Assembly: GCF_040939455.1 (NCBI RefSeq)
Contig: NC_134117.1
Span: 53,145,001 to 53,209,000, forward strand
Reading direction: 5' to 3'
DNA: 64,000 nucleotides
From: Microcebus murinus
Lineage: Eukaryota; Chordata; Mammalia; Primates; Cheirogaleidae
The notes below the pieces were generated by a model, which worked only from the letters and a program-made list of their open reading frames with translations, was not told the origin of the DNA and ran no database searches. How positions within the stretch are numbered: the stretch's first letter is position 1; every line of letters begins with the position of its first letter. The translations under genes were made by a program, and so were the position numbers. Shown piece after piece: positions 1 to 11,149 of this stretch.

Positions 1-37
1 AAGGCTACCTGTTCATTTTCTGTGTAGTTCTGTTGGC

Positions 38-52
38 AAGAAAGTTCTTCTT
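38..52. repeat. Target-site duplication, left copy, of the L1 at 53-1636
   Basis: AAGAAAGTTCTTCTT here matches AAGAAAGTTATTCTT at 1637-1651 in 14 of 15 positions. The two copies bracket the poly-T start and the 5' break of the L1. Confidence 0.65.
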
Positions 53-1636
53 CTTTTTTTTTTATTTATTTTTTTTATTTCGGCATATTATGGGGGTACA
101 GATTTTAAGGTTTCAATAAATGCCCATTTCCCCCCCTCCCCCTAAAAGTCTGAGTCTCCATCATGACCATCCCCCAGATGGTGCACATCTCACTCATTAT
201 GTATGTATATACCCGCCCCCCTCCCCCCTCCCACGTGCCCAATACCCTATTACTGTAGTACTTATGTGTCCACTTAGGTGCTGCTCAGTTAATACCAGTT
301 TGCTGGTGAGTATATGTGGTGCTTGTTTTTCCATTCTTGGGAAACTTCACTTAGTAGTATGAGTTCCAGCTCTAACCAGGAAAATATAAGATGTGCTATA
401 TCACCGTTGTTTCTTAGAGCTGAATAGTACTCCATGGTATACATATACCACATTTCATTAATCCATTCTTGGATTGATGGGCACTTGGGCTGTTTCCACA
501 GCCTTGCGATTATGAATTGTGCTGCTATAAACATTCGAGTGCAGGTGTCTTTTTTGTAGAGTGTCATTGGATCTTTTGGGTAGATGCCCAGCAATGGGAT
601 TGCTGGATCAAATGGTAGATTCACTTGTATCGCTTTAAGGTATCTCCATATTGCTTTCCACAGAGGTTGAACTAGTTTGCAGTCCCACCAGCAGTGTAGG
701 AGTGTTTTCCTCTCTCCACATCCATGGCAGCATTTATTGTTTGGAGACTTTTTGATAAAGGCCATTCTCACTGGAGTTAAGTGATATCTCATTGTGGTTT
801 TGATTTGCATTTCCCTGATGATTAGAGATGTTGAGCATTTTTTCATATGTTTGTTGGCCATTCCTCTGTCTTCTTTAGAAAGGTTTCTGTTCAAGTCCTT
901 TGCCCACTTTTTAATAGGGTTATTTGATTTTTTCTTGCTGATTTTCGTGAGTTCTAAGTATATTCTAGTTATCAGCCCTTTATCGGATACGTAGGATGCA
1001 AAATTTTTCTCCCATTCTGTAGGTTGTCTGTTTACTTTCATGACTATTTCTTTGGCTGTGCAGAAGCTTTTTAGTTTCATCATGTCCCATTTATTTATTT
1101 TTGTTGCTGCTGTGATTGCCTTTGGGGACTTCTTCATAAACTCTTTGCCTAGGCCGATGTCTAGGAGAGTGTTTCCAACATTTTCCTCTAGAATTCTAAT
1201 AGTTTTATACCTTAGGTTTAAATCTGTTATCCAGAGTGAGTTGATTTTTGTGAGAGGTGAAAGATGTGGGTCCTGCTTTAGCCTTCTACAGGTGGCTATC
1301 CAGTTTTCCCAGCACCATTTATTGAAAAGGGATTCTTTTCCCCAGCATATGTTTTTGTCTGCTTTGTCAAAAATTAGATGGCTATATGAGGATGGTTTTA
1401 TATCAGGATTCTCACATCTGTTCCACTGGTCAATATTCCTATTTTTGTGCCAATACCATATTGATTTAATTACTACAGCTTTGTAGTATAGTTTGATATC
1501 TGGCATATTAATGCCTCCCATTTTGTTTTTGTTGCCTAGAATTGCTTTTGATATTCGGGATCTTCTTTGGTTCCATACGAAGCGTAAAATTATTTTTTCT
1601 ATATCTGTGAAGAATGCTGATGGGATTTTAATAGGT
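53..1636 (-). mobile_element. 5'-truncated young L1 (3' UTR and C-terminal ORF2), antisense
   Basis: The minus strand carries an L1 ORF2 C-terminal region open from about 1635 down to the stop at 289, followed by a short 3' UTR with a C/G-rich tract and an A tail (T-run near 53-78). Visible landmarks include [43 protein letters not shown] and [15 protein letters not shown]. There are no stops over about 450 codons, so the copy is recent. L1 similarity ceases at about 1635, next to a 15-bp direct repeat (38-52 and 1637-1651, one mismatch) that I read as the target-site duplication. The endonuclease and reverse-transcriptase parts are missing, so it is immobile. Confidence 0.9.
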
Positions 1637-1863
1637 AAGAAAGTTATTCTTAATATTGTGTTGAAATATATCTCCTTGAGGTCTCTGGTTACTATTCTTG
1701 TTCTATCCTTCATGGTCAAACAAACTGAGTCTGGACTTTTGCCATGACAACCCTTCAGGCATTTGCAGTTACTTTTCACACCCACCTTTCTCCAGTATAA
1801 TCACAAAATCTTTTTGATTAGATACATACTTGGTGAATGTCTACAACATGGAACAGCCTAGAG

Positions 1864-2203
1864 CTATAGTCCTCAACCCCCAGTCCATGGCTTGTTAGGG
1901 ACCAGGCCCCAGAGCTCCAGCACCCCCTCCTACCTCCTGCCTCTCTTACATCCAAAAATTGTCTTCTGTGAAACTTAGGAAGGCGGGGCCGCACCAGGAG
2001 GTGAGGGGTGGGGGTGGGGGGTGGAGTTGGGGGGTGGGGGATGGGGGTGGGGGTGGGGTCGGGGAGCAAGCAAAGCTTCATCTGTATTTACAGCTGCTCC
2101 CCATCATGTGCGGCCTGAGCTCCACCTCCCCCCACCCTCAGTCTGTGGAATAATTGTCTTCCATGAAACCAGTCCCTGGTGCCAAAAAAGTTAGGGACTG
2201 CTG
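1864..2203. mobile_element. hAT-type nonautonomous DNA transposon with internal G-rich minisatellite
   Basis: The ends read CTATAGTCCTCAACCCCC and TTAGGGACTGCTG, degenerate forms of hAT terminal repeats of the CAGGGGTCCCCAACC type. A perfect 8-bp target duplication GCCTAGAG flanks it (1856-1863 and 2204-2211). The interior holds AAGCTTCATCTGTATTTACAG and two copies of an AATTGTCTTC..TGAAAC end motif, so part of the right end is duplicated inside. I do not assign a family name. Confidence 0.75.
1995..2066 (+). repeat. G-rich (GGGGTGG)n minisatellite, G-quadruplex-prone
   Basis: About 70 bp of GGGG/GGGGG runs separated by T or TGGA inside the hAT element. More than four G-tracts with 1-3 base loops are visible on the plus strand. 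Confidence 0.85.
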
Positions 2204-2211
2204 GCCTAGAG

Positions 2212-3588
2212 AATACAAAGAGGAAAAGATGTACTGTCTGTCTTCAAGTGGTTACCGGTCTTGTGGGGAGCCAGAGAAATTAAGATAGATTGGGATGAAT
2301 TGGAGACACAGAAGAAAGAGAGTTCCAGCCCACCTAGTGGTCTTGAGGAAGGTTCCACAGAAGGGTGAGCTACAGAATTTGTTCCATGGAGACCAAGAAG
2401 AGGAGGATATTCCAAGAAAAAGGAATAACATATGCAAAAATCTGGGGCTAGTTATGGGAACTCCAAGTAGTTCTATATGACTAGGAAAACCAGAAGTCCC
2501 AGGTTGCCTGCTGTCCCATAAAACTCAACAATATGTCCTAAATTTCAAAGGTGTCCCAGATTGGATGATAAATTATAGGGTCACTGTAGGTATGGCTGGG
2601 TTGTAAAGTCTTAGGGTAAGATGGAAGTGGAGGAGATGAAGATGGAGAGAGATAGGGACTGATCATGAGGGGACTTCCGGGCCAAGTTCAAGAAGAGCAT
2701 TCAGTTAACTGGGCTTTTGGTTTCCTTTCCCTTAAAGGTTATCTCCTCCAGACGGGATCGACTTCATAGACAGGTGAGTACCTTCACTGATAGACAATTA
2801 GTACTATGGTTGCCATCCATGGAGAGCTTACCAGGTAAGTGTTTTCCACACGGGCTGGTGGGAGGCCCAGGTAACCTCTGCCGGTCCTTGTTTGTGCATG
2901 TCCTGTAATTGAGCCTCTGCCAGTAGGCCTTGGGTTTTGACTTGTTTTTGTGGTTGTGAGGTTGCATCCTGAGACAACATTGAGCAATCCCGAAGGGCCT
3001 TCTGTTCCTAGCTAGAAACTCTGTAAGGCTTCCCTGGAGGGGGACAGCTGGGGTCAGGACATGGCCTACTAGTCATAAACAGTTTGTTTTGAAGGACTGG
3101 TGTGATTTGTGTGTTGTAGGGATTCATACGAATATTCAGATGAAATAAGTTTAATTGGCTCTAAGATGATGCAATAACTGGGAAAGTTGCATTAGATGTT
3201 TGGATGGGCAGCCAGTATAAATGGCTTAAACATTTGAAGTACTTATTAAATGGACAGTGGATAGTGAGAGTGGGCATTTGAAATATGTCTGAGTTAGTGG
3301 TTTCCTCAGCAGCATCTGGCCCTAAGTGGCAGGTGTTGGTTTGCACCCCCAAACTGAATGTGGCAGTCTCCCCAAGTAGATCCACAAGGACTAGCTTCAG
3401 GCTGTTTCATCCACCAGGAAGCCAGTTGGCAGTAGCTACAGGAGGCCTCCGAGAAAATACCCACCACTGCTCTGACACTTGCATGCTCAGGAGGGACCTG
3501 AGGCTACTGAGAACGGTCCTGTCACCCTGCCCTCCCCATTCCTCCTTTGCCAACCTACAGTGGTTTGGGGCTAGTTGGAGAATCTAGG
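2212..3588. other. Unassigned intergenic sequence
   Basis: No gene and no repeat that I can name. Open frames are short and without domain signatures. Confidence 0.5.
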
Positions 3589-4056
3589 TGTATGAGTTTG
3601 CTAATTAGGCTGTTGTAACAAAGTGACACCAACTGAGTGACTTGAACAACAGAAATTTATTGTCTCACGGTTCTGGAGGCTCGAAGTCTCAGAGGAAGGT
3701 GTTGGCAGGCTGGTTCCTTCCGAGAGCTGTGAGGAAAAGCACGTTCCCCGTCTCTCCCCTAGCTACTTACTGGTGGTTGGCAATCTTTGACATTACGTGA
3801 CTTGTGAAGCCATCACCTTGTATCTCTGCCTTTGTTTACTAATGGCGTCCTCTTTCTGTGCATGTCTGTCCAAACTTTTCTTTTTTTATACGGACACCAG
3901 CCATATTGGGTTAGGGGCCCACCCTATGCCAGTACTACTTCATTTTGACTCATTACGTCTGCAATGACCCATTTCCAGATAAGGACATATTCTGAGGTAC
4001 TAGGGGTTAGCACTTTAATATATTGATTATTAGGGGACACGATTCAACCCATAACA
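3589..4056 (-). mobile_element. MLT1-type MaLR solo LTR
   Basis: The sequence from TGTATGAGTTTGCTAATTAG through AACAGAAATTTATTG, GGACACCAGCCATATTGG and GGGGTTAGCACTTTAATATA to CCATAACA is the reverse complement of an MLT1 LTR. It is diverged but nearly full length (about 470 bp). Confidence 0.75.
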
Positions 4057-4439
4057 CTTAGGATAGATTGAAATAGCATCAGGGTGAGCACAATCACTCT
4101 ATTGGTGACTGCTACAGCCGACTCTTATTTTATGGAAAACTATCAAGTCAGAAAGAATCTGACAATGAAGGGAGCAGTACCTCAATCCTGCTGTGACTAG
4201 TTAATGGCTTAGCCCACTAGAGATGGGATCGTTTGCCCTGAGCCATGTGTGTGACTCCTCCCCTGGGATTCTTGGCTTTAAGGCACATGTGGAAGCCTGC
4301 CGGTCAGGCACAGGGTAGTCTGTGGCTTTGGAAGTCTTGTTTTAATCTGTTATCTTGCTTTCTGAAGGTCCATCTTTTGAGCATATGCCATTGCTCTGCC
4401 CTGGAACCAACTTGTTTCATTCTTTGCCTGAGTAGCTGG

Positions 4440-5540
4440 TCTGTTCATCCGGGTCCTCTCCTAGCTGTACTACGCAGAGGGATTGTTTTAAAACACAAAT
4501 GTGCTACTGTTGGCCCCTTGATTGACAGGACCTCAGTGGCTGCTTGTTGCTCTTTGGATAAAGATCAAAACACTGTCTCCATACAGGAGGCTTGCCATGT
4601 GCATCCAGCTTCGGTCGCATTTATGTAAAAAACAGTGGAACTGGTGAGGTTCTGTTTCTTGATCTGGGTGGTGCTGAGCAATGGCGTTCACTCTGAATAT
4701 TCACCTGGCTCTACACTTCCATTTGCAGACCTGTCTGTATATACAGTATATTTCAACTTTTAAAGAACTTCAACACAGTGGAATGAATTGTCCAAAGTTC
4801 TGGGAGTTCCTTGGTTATATTGCCCTTTATCACCTTTTAGATCTCTTAACAATCATGAAACAACTAGAGATTTCTCTCTCTCTCTCTCTCTCTCTGGGAG
4901 AAAAAGATAGAATGAACAAACAGAGGTGATCCAGCAAGTTACACATCATGGTCACAAGATAAATTATGCAAATTGCAACTAGAAAACACGGTCCTACAAA
5001 ATTCTGTCCCTTTTTGTCCAGAAATTGTGATGGCTTACCGTTTCCTGTTGCTAACTAAGAATAGTGACCTGCATGTTGCATCTGCCCTCAGGGCTCAGAG
5101 GAGATCAGGAAGGTACGATTGGGTAACTTTCCTCACCTCCTAGCACCTTCTCACTTACATATAGTTTATTTACTTGTTATGTTTATTTGTCTGGCTCTTT
5201 CCACTGGAATGTAAGTTGCATTTTGCTCAATGATACATCCCAGGATATTTTAACCTGCATTTAATAGTTTAATGAATGAACCCGAGGCCTACATTCCCAA
5301 AGGGTATAGCGGCGACATTGCCTGCCTGGGCTGGGCTCCTGGTGCATTTGCCATGCCGGCCGCTGCTGCCCTGTGTGCCAGCCCTGCCCTGCCCTCCCTC
5401 TCACTCTCATCTCTCTGGTCACACTGGCCATCCTGCCCTACCCCTGGCCCTTGGCACTTGTGGTTTGCTCGGCCAGAATGCTCTTCCTGCCCCTATTTGG
5501 TTAACTCCTGCTCAGCCTGTGCTCTCAGCTCAAGCTGTCT
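4440..5540 (+). repeat. Fragmented L2 LINE
   Basis: Pieces at about 4440-4620 (GGACCTCAGTGGCTGC, GGATAAAGATCAAAAC), 5110-5282 (CCACTGGAATGTAAG to AATGAATGAA) and 5440-5540 (CAGAATGCTCTTCCTGCCCC, TAACTCCTGCTCAGCC) resemble the L2 3' region in plus orientation. Order and continuity are disturbed, so the boundaries are rough. Confidence 0.5.
4872..4895. repeat. (TC)n microsatellite
   Basis: Uninterrupted TC dinucleotide run of about 24 bp. Confidence 0.95.
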
Positions 5541-5544
5541 TTGA

Positions 5545-6120
5545 TCCCTCTGCCTAGGTCAAGCCCCCTGAGCATAAAGAATAACTCTGCCCTTAGACAG
5601 ATTTTGAAAAACCCACAAGAGAAAATTCTTTTCATTCAGTTTTTCCAGACATATAAGGCTTTTCAAACCCCTTGTGGATATGGACTTCTCCTGGCTCCCC
5701 TGCCGTCAGAAGGCACAGGGCAGCCGAGCATTCCCAAGCCCAGCCCCTCTCCGGTAACCCTGGGAACTGGTTCTACAGGGCCAGGCAAGGAGCCGCCCTG
5801 GGCCAAGAGCTGCAATTGCCCCATTGGTCCTCTGTTTACCAGGGCTTATATTACACTGGGCCTCTTAGTTGTGTCCCATGTGTCCCACCTGTGTCAACAC
5901 TCAGGGAGGGCCGAGAGGAGGGTTGGCCTCCCAGGGTATTCTGGCAACAGCCCATCCTCACACACAACAACACCAGGACAAACTCCCTCCCCAACCGGAT
6001 AACCACATGGCAGAGGGTCCTTCCTGGGAACTTAGAGACAGAGAGGTGGCATTACCAAAAAGAAGGCCTAGGAAGTGTAACCTAAATGGGCCATAGGGAA
6101 TTCTAGACTGACAGAGGTGG
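5545..6120. other. Unassigned intergenic sequence
   Basis: Moderately GC-rich; overlapping open frames of 75-153 codons show no recognisable domain. I see no gene here. Confidence 0.4.
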
Positions 6121-6124
6121 ACAG

Positions 6125-6240
6125 CAGCTTTCCCTCTCTACCCAATTTTGAGATGAGGAAATTGAGCCCCAGAGAGGATAAATAGTGCATCCAGAGCCAC
6201 ACAACACAAAGTCCCAAAGCCAGAACAAGAACCTATAACT
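6125..6240 (-). repeat. MIR SINE fragment
   Basis: TTTTGAGATGAGGAAATTGA, then GCCCCAGAGAGGATAAA and CACACAACA match the reverse complement of the MIR core. Confidence 0.6.
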
Positions 6241-6369
6241 TTCCCTGTATTTTCCACGTCTGGGCTTCTGGGGCTAGGATGTCTGGAATTCTAAGTTCAA
6301 TTTCCACTAGCTACAGGACCAAGGCTTAGAAATAGAAATAGATGAGAATGGATAGAATTTTGCTGTTGT

Positions 6370-6490
6370 CACCCAGAAGTGTACGAAATGCAGGTGTCTG
6401 GGCCCCACTCCTCATTCACGTGGAACACCCCGACACGTGGATTTTGAAAAGTTCCTGGCAGATGCTGACATTCAGTGCTATATGGGAAGC
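6370..6490 (+). mobile_element. MER20-like hAT fragment
   Basis: TGCAGGTGTCTGGGCCCCAC and a later CTGGCAGATGCTGACATTC resemble the middle and right part of MER20. Strongly diverged. Confidence 0.45.
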
Positions 6491-7635
6491 ACAGCCTGGA
6501 TGATGCTGAAGTCCCTTCTAGAGTGACAAAGCTCAGCTGTAGATATTCAAATGAGGCGTGTGTTGGTGTGTATTCCACTGAGCAGTACTCAGCGGGGCAG
6601 GCCAGCTCCCTAGGGAGCACCCTGGAATTTAAAAAACTTTTGGTTGGCACAATGATGGGTGTGGTTCCCTCTGGCATTCAGTGATGGGATGCAGCCCTCA
6701 CAATGAAGAATTGTCCTGAGTCTTGGACATCTTTTGAACACCCTGCCAGAATATTCGTGTAGGTGAAAAGCCAGTTCACAGTCACATGGGCCACAAACTC
6801 AACTTCACTTTACATATAAGAAGAAGTGGGTTTTTATTTTTTTTAAAGATGGTTTTACTATATACCCTTCCTAGAGTATGACTACCATGTTGAAAGTTGC
6901 ATGTGTAAGTTGTCCTTTGTTTCTTTTGGAACTTTATCAATTCTTAATCCACAGTTGTATAAAATCACATCATCCATGGCAATGGTGCTCACGCAGTAAT
7001 TGAGTTACCACCAGGACAACCCCTCTGTACCAGTCTGCCTTTGTAGCTTTCCCAGGCATGATAATTGTATGTAGTCTTATGAATCTAAGTTAGCCCTTAT
7101 TTCAAAATGCCAAACATAAAGGAAAAAGTGATAACACTGTTCAATTAAACATTGTCTATTCTTAAATGCAAACTTACCTGTTGTAAGTTCATGCATCTGC
7201 CAACTTCATGTGTAATTTTATTATCTTGACTTTCATTTATAAAGTCATGGGATTGTATTGCTATGTAAAAAAAATTCTACATGTAGGTAGGTGCATAAGA
7301 ATTTGGTTTCAGGGTAACAAAAGGGAGTCACAAAAAATGTTTGTTATAAACAGGGCTGTTGGATCCAGTTGGTTTGTGGCTTACTGATCTATAAGCAACA
7401 CAATCTGCAGGGAAACAATAGCTCTGTAGCTCTCAGACAAGGCTTGCAAAGGCCTAGTCTGAATTAGAGAGAGGCAAGACACTCTAATCAACTCATTAGG
7501 GTCCAGTCCTGATGGGAACTGAAGCCAGACCTAGAACAACAAGGTGAGCGGGCTGGGCTGGGCTTAGCCACTCCCAGAGCTCAGATTGGAATCTTATTTG
7601 AGCACCAGCTGGATGTGGGTGGAGGGGGTTAGACT
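6491..7635. other. Unassigned intergenic sequence
   Basis: AT-rich, with only short open frames. No repeat named. Confidence 0.4.
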
Positions 7636-7820
7636 AATAATTCTTGAGCATCTACTGTGGGTCAGGCCCCATTCGTGCTGGGCACACACGTCCATCTCTT
7701 GCAATTGCCACAATGATCCTAAAGTAGATGTTATTAACCCTTGTTTTACAACCAAGAAAGCCCAGGCTCAGATAGCCAAAACAACTCGCCAGAGGCCACG
7801 CGGTGCTTTCTGGGTTAAGG
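7636..7820 (-). repeat. MIR SINE
   Basis: GAGCATCTACTGTGGGTCAG, TTATTAACCCTTGTTTTACA and AGCCCAGGCTCAGATAGCC follow the reverse complement of MIR in order. Confidence 0.7.
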
Positions 7821-8900
7821 CCTATTTTTCTGCCTTCAAAGCTGTTCTATCATCATGTGCTCCCACTGGTTTCCTTCTGCCAAAGGAAGTTTGTATTTAT
7901 TTTGTTTTAGATAAGCAGTTGCTCCCTGTTTTTGATGTTTTGCTAGGGGTGATCCTGCCATCTGGATAGCAGTGGGAGACTTCCTTGGAAAATAACGATA
8001 TGTCCTCTGAGGGCTCGGCCACTCTGACTTTGGTTGAATTGGTACCTGAGGCATGCGCCTGGGCAAGACCTGGGGCTCAGTCGAGCCATCACAATTCAGT
8101 GACTCACTGCCCCTTGCTACTCAGTCCACTGTGGCAACATCTGAGCACTTGCTCCCCACTGTGGGTGTTCCGTCTGGCTGGCCCTTAGCCTCTCCTTCCC
8201 CTGGAGGCCAGCTCTGTTGTGATCAACCCAGCCTACTGTTGGAGCTGTTTGCTGGTTTCCTGCCCCTCCTTGGGCATTCTGGGCTCCATGAATTGTTTGC
8301 TGGCTTCCTGCAGTGGGCTTTCCTATGGGCCATTCCTTTCCAGGAGGGGCTCAGAGACTGCACATCTCCTAAGATCTGCCTACTGTCCTGAGGTGAGCCT
8401 CCAAAGACGCTCAACAAGGGGTGTCAGGGACAAGAACGGAGGAGGAGGTGTGAGGAGTGTGCTCCTGCTTTTTAGTGTGCTCATGCAGGAAGGAGAGTGT
8501 CACTAACTTGGGCATGGATGGCTGCCATTTTTAGCAGAACCAGATTTGCTGGCAGGAATCATTTTAAAAATGCAGATGCAAGCACTGCAGAGAGATCCTC
8601 CCAGCCTAAATTAAAGAAGCCACAGAGGGAAAAACAAATCCCAGACCATCTTTCCCCACACTACCCCCACCCCCACCCCCAAGTCCTCTGTAAAAATTTC
8701 AGCACCTTGCTGGGTCCCATAGCCATTTCCAGCCCCTCCCAATCGGTCTTTGGTTATCCTGGAAGGTGCCATGATGGTGACAAAGGACAACATGGGGAGC
8801 ATTAGTTCATTCCCTCCCCCTACCCGCATCCATTTTCTTCATCAACTTCCTTAAACCATCCCAAAGAAACACACAACCTTAATAAAAACATTGTGCTTTC
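7821..8900. other. Unassigned intergenic sequence
   Basis: No gene. Two near-identical phrases, GTTTGCTGGTTTCCTGC (about 8247) and GTTTGCTGGCTTCCTGC (about 8296), suggest a small local duplication. Confidence 0.4.
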
Positions 8901-9103
8901 TGGCTGGGCATGGCAGTGCATACCTGCAGTCCCAGCTACTTAGGAGGCTGAGGCAGGAGAATTGCTTGAACCCAGGCATTTGAAGCTGCAGTGAGCTGTG
9001 ATCATGCCTGTGAATGGCTACTGCACTCTAGCCTGGGCAATGCAGGGAGACCCTGTCTCTAAAAATATAAAAGCTCCCACCCCCACCAAAAAAAAAAAAA
9101 AAA
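8901..9103 (+). mobile_element. Alu monomer-type SINE with A tail
   Basis: TGGCTGGGCATGGCAGTGCA, CCCAGCTACTTAGGAGGCTG and GCACTCTAGCCTGGGCAATG, ending in an A-run, are Alu landmarks. The length (about 200 bp) and single pass through them point to an old monomer or right-half element. Confidence 0.8.
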
Positions 9104-9149
9104 GAAGAAGAAACCATTGTGACTTCTCTGTATACAGATGTGTAGGGAA

Positions 9150-9320
9150 TTACTCCTCGAGCTTTATTGTGCATGTATTAATATATCACTTGAGGATCTT
9201 GTTAAAATGTAGATTCTGATTTAGGAGGTCTGGAGAGGGGGTCCAAGAACCTGCATGTCTAACAAGCTCCCAGGTGATATCAATGCTGCTCTCAGGAAAC
9301 TGCACTTTGACTAGGGAGGC
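9150..9320 (+). mobile_element. MER20-like hAT element
   Basis: ATCTTGTTAAAATGTAGATT, CTGATTTAGGAGGTCTGG, CTAACAAGCTCCCAGGTGAT and CTGCACTTTGA occur in MER20 order. Confidence 0.7.
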
Positions 9321-9417
9321 TCACATAACCGCTCTGCTGCCTCCACCATCCAGCTTAGTGCCTCCTGATGTTCTGCAGTCAGAGGCAGTGTGGGGTAGGG
9401 GAGAAGGGCAGCCTGAA

Positions 9418-9482
9418 GTCTCTCTCCCTTCCTCTGTCCCTCCCTCTCTGTCTCTCTCTCTCTCACACACACACACACACCA
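9418..9482. repeat. (TC)n-(CA)n compound microsatellite
   Basis: A pyrimidine-rich TCTC tract runs into about 8 CA units. Confidence 0.9.
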
Positions 9483-11149
9483 CAGCATCATGAACTCAGA
9501 GTTGCAAGCCCAGACCCATGTGCTAGTCTGGGCTCTGCAGGGACATGCAGGAGTCGCGTCCTTCTTTGGGCCTCAGTTTTTTTGTGTGTATTCTCTGGGC
9601 TTTAGCCGGCAAATAGCTGAAGACCCCCCTAGCTCTCACATTCTTCGATTCTAATTAACCAACAAGCATATCTGAGATCCTGCCTGCCAAGTCCGAAGAA
9701 GCCTCAGCTTCCCGTCCAAACTCCACCCCATCCTGCTTGTATGTCTTTGGGAGGGAGGGTCATTACCTTCTCTGGTCTTAGTGTCTTTGTTTACAAGTCG
9801 GGAGATGATGAGAGTCACCTGACCTGGGCAAGTGAGGACAGAAACAGGACCCGTATGTAAAGGTACAGGCAAAGTAAGGATCAGTTGATATGGCTGAATC
9901 AGACTGTACATCTGGGAAGAATGAACAGACTGTGGGCCGTGTGTCAGAGTGCTGGGCGGAATCAGATGTGACCCTGCCCTCCAGTCATCTGGGTGCACAG
10001 ATTCTAGATTAAAGGATGGGAGGGGTGGCAACTAAGAAGGGGTGTGTGTGGGTGCAGTTCCTAGGATCTGAAGAATTAAAGGAGACAGGAATGCGGAGGG
10101 CACGCCTGAAACCCTGAAGTATTAATAACTCTTGATAAGTAGGCATTGGCAGGAGGCTCCAGAACATTTTCTGACCCTTCAACACTGAGAAAGCATGTTT
10201 GCTAGGAAACAGCAGTGAGGGTGGCCAGGATATGGGGATGTCAGTGGCTGATTCAGGGGCTCCGGATGGTAGAGATGTCTGGGAGTTCTGATGGGGAGGA
10301 GAGGAAGACCAAAGGGAGTTTGACTCCTTCAGGGCCTTAACCATCCTGGCTGGGAAATTGGGAAGTGCTGATGGAGCGTGCAGAGGAGGGCAGCTTGATG
10401 ACAAGGAATCTCATCCCCAAAGCACTAGATAAGGATAACCATGGTAGTGGTGATGATGCCCCAATTCTAGTGTCATGATGACGTTTTGCAAGGCGTGGAA
10501 TTGGGTACCCTCATTAGTGTCACTTTTGTTTGAAAGATTTCAAGATTCCATCCGGGTGTCACTTAAAAAATATATTGAACAAATACTGTATGTAGGCCAC
10601 TGATCAGTTAGTCACCACCATGCCTTCTGCTTCCACCAAATCAGTGTTGTGACAATATGGCGAGTCATGGAAAACCTGAGATTTAGGGTTTTCATCTGGA
10701 AATGAACGGTGACCTTCGAGATCCCGGTGGGCCCTTTCACTTGAATAATAGAGAATTCCCAACATTGCTCGTGAAAATAAAGTAGTAGGGTAGCACTGTC
10801 ACCGGACACCTGTAGGTTCTGGTCTCATTTTGGGGGTGGGGTGTGGAGGAGAGGATGTGGATGGTATTTTCATTAAGTGAGTTTTCATATCCCCTTCCTT
10901 CAGGCTCCACGGACCTTGATGGAGAAATCAAGTTTCCGACCCAGGAAAGAGCCAAGGGGCAAATAAGTTTTAAGGGTCACCCAATAAAATCTCAAATCCC
11001 GCCTCTGGAGACACATCTCTGTGGTTTGTACAACGATCTGCAGGCCGACTCTCTCAGGGGCTCCAAGTGACCAAATGTGACCAGAAAGTTGGTTTTGCAA
11101 AAGGTAACCTGAAAGAGAGGTTGGTGACCTGGCGCGGACTGCGGCCCAA
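9483..11149. other. Unassigned upstream flank of the SGPL1 promoter
   Basis: No exon-like open frame or named repeat. CpG density rises sharply only after about 11130. Confidence 0.5.

Noticed and set aside
289..1785. 498-codon minus-strand open frame as a host gene
   Set aside because: It is the L1 ORF2 C terminus, with an A tail and target duplication, plus a chance extension into flanking DNA.
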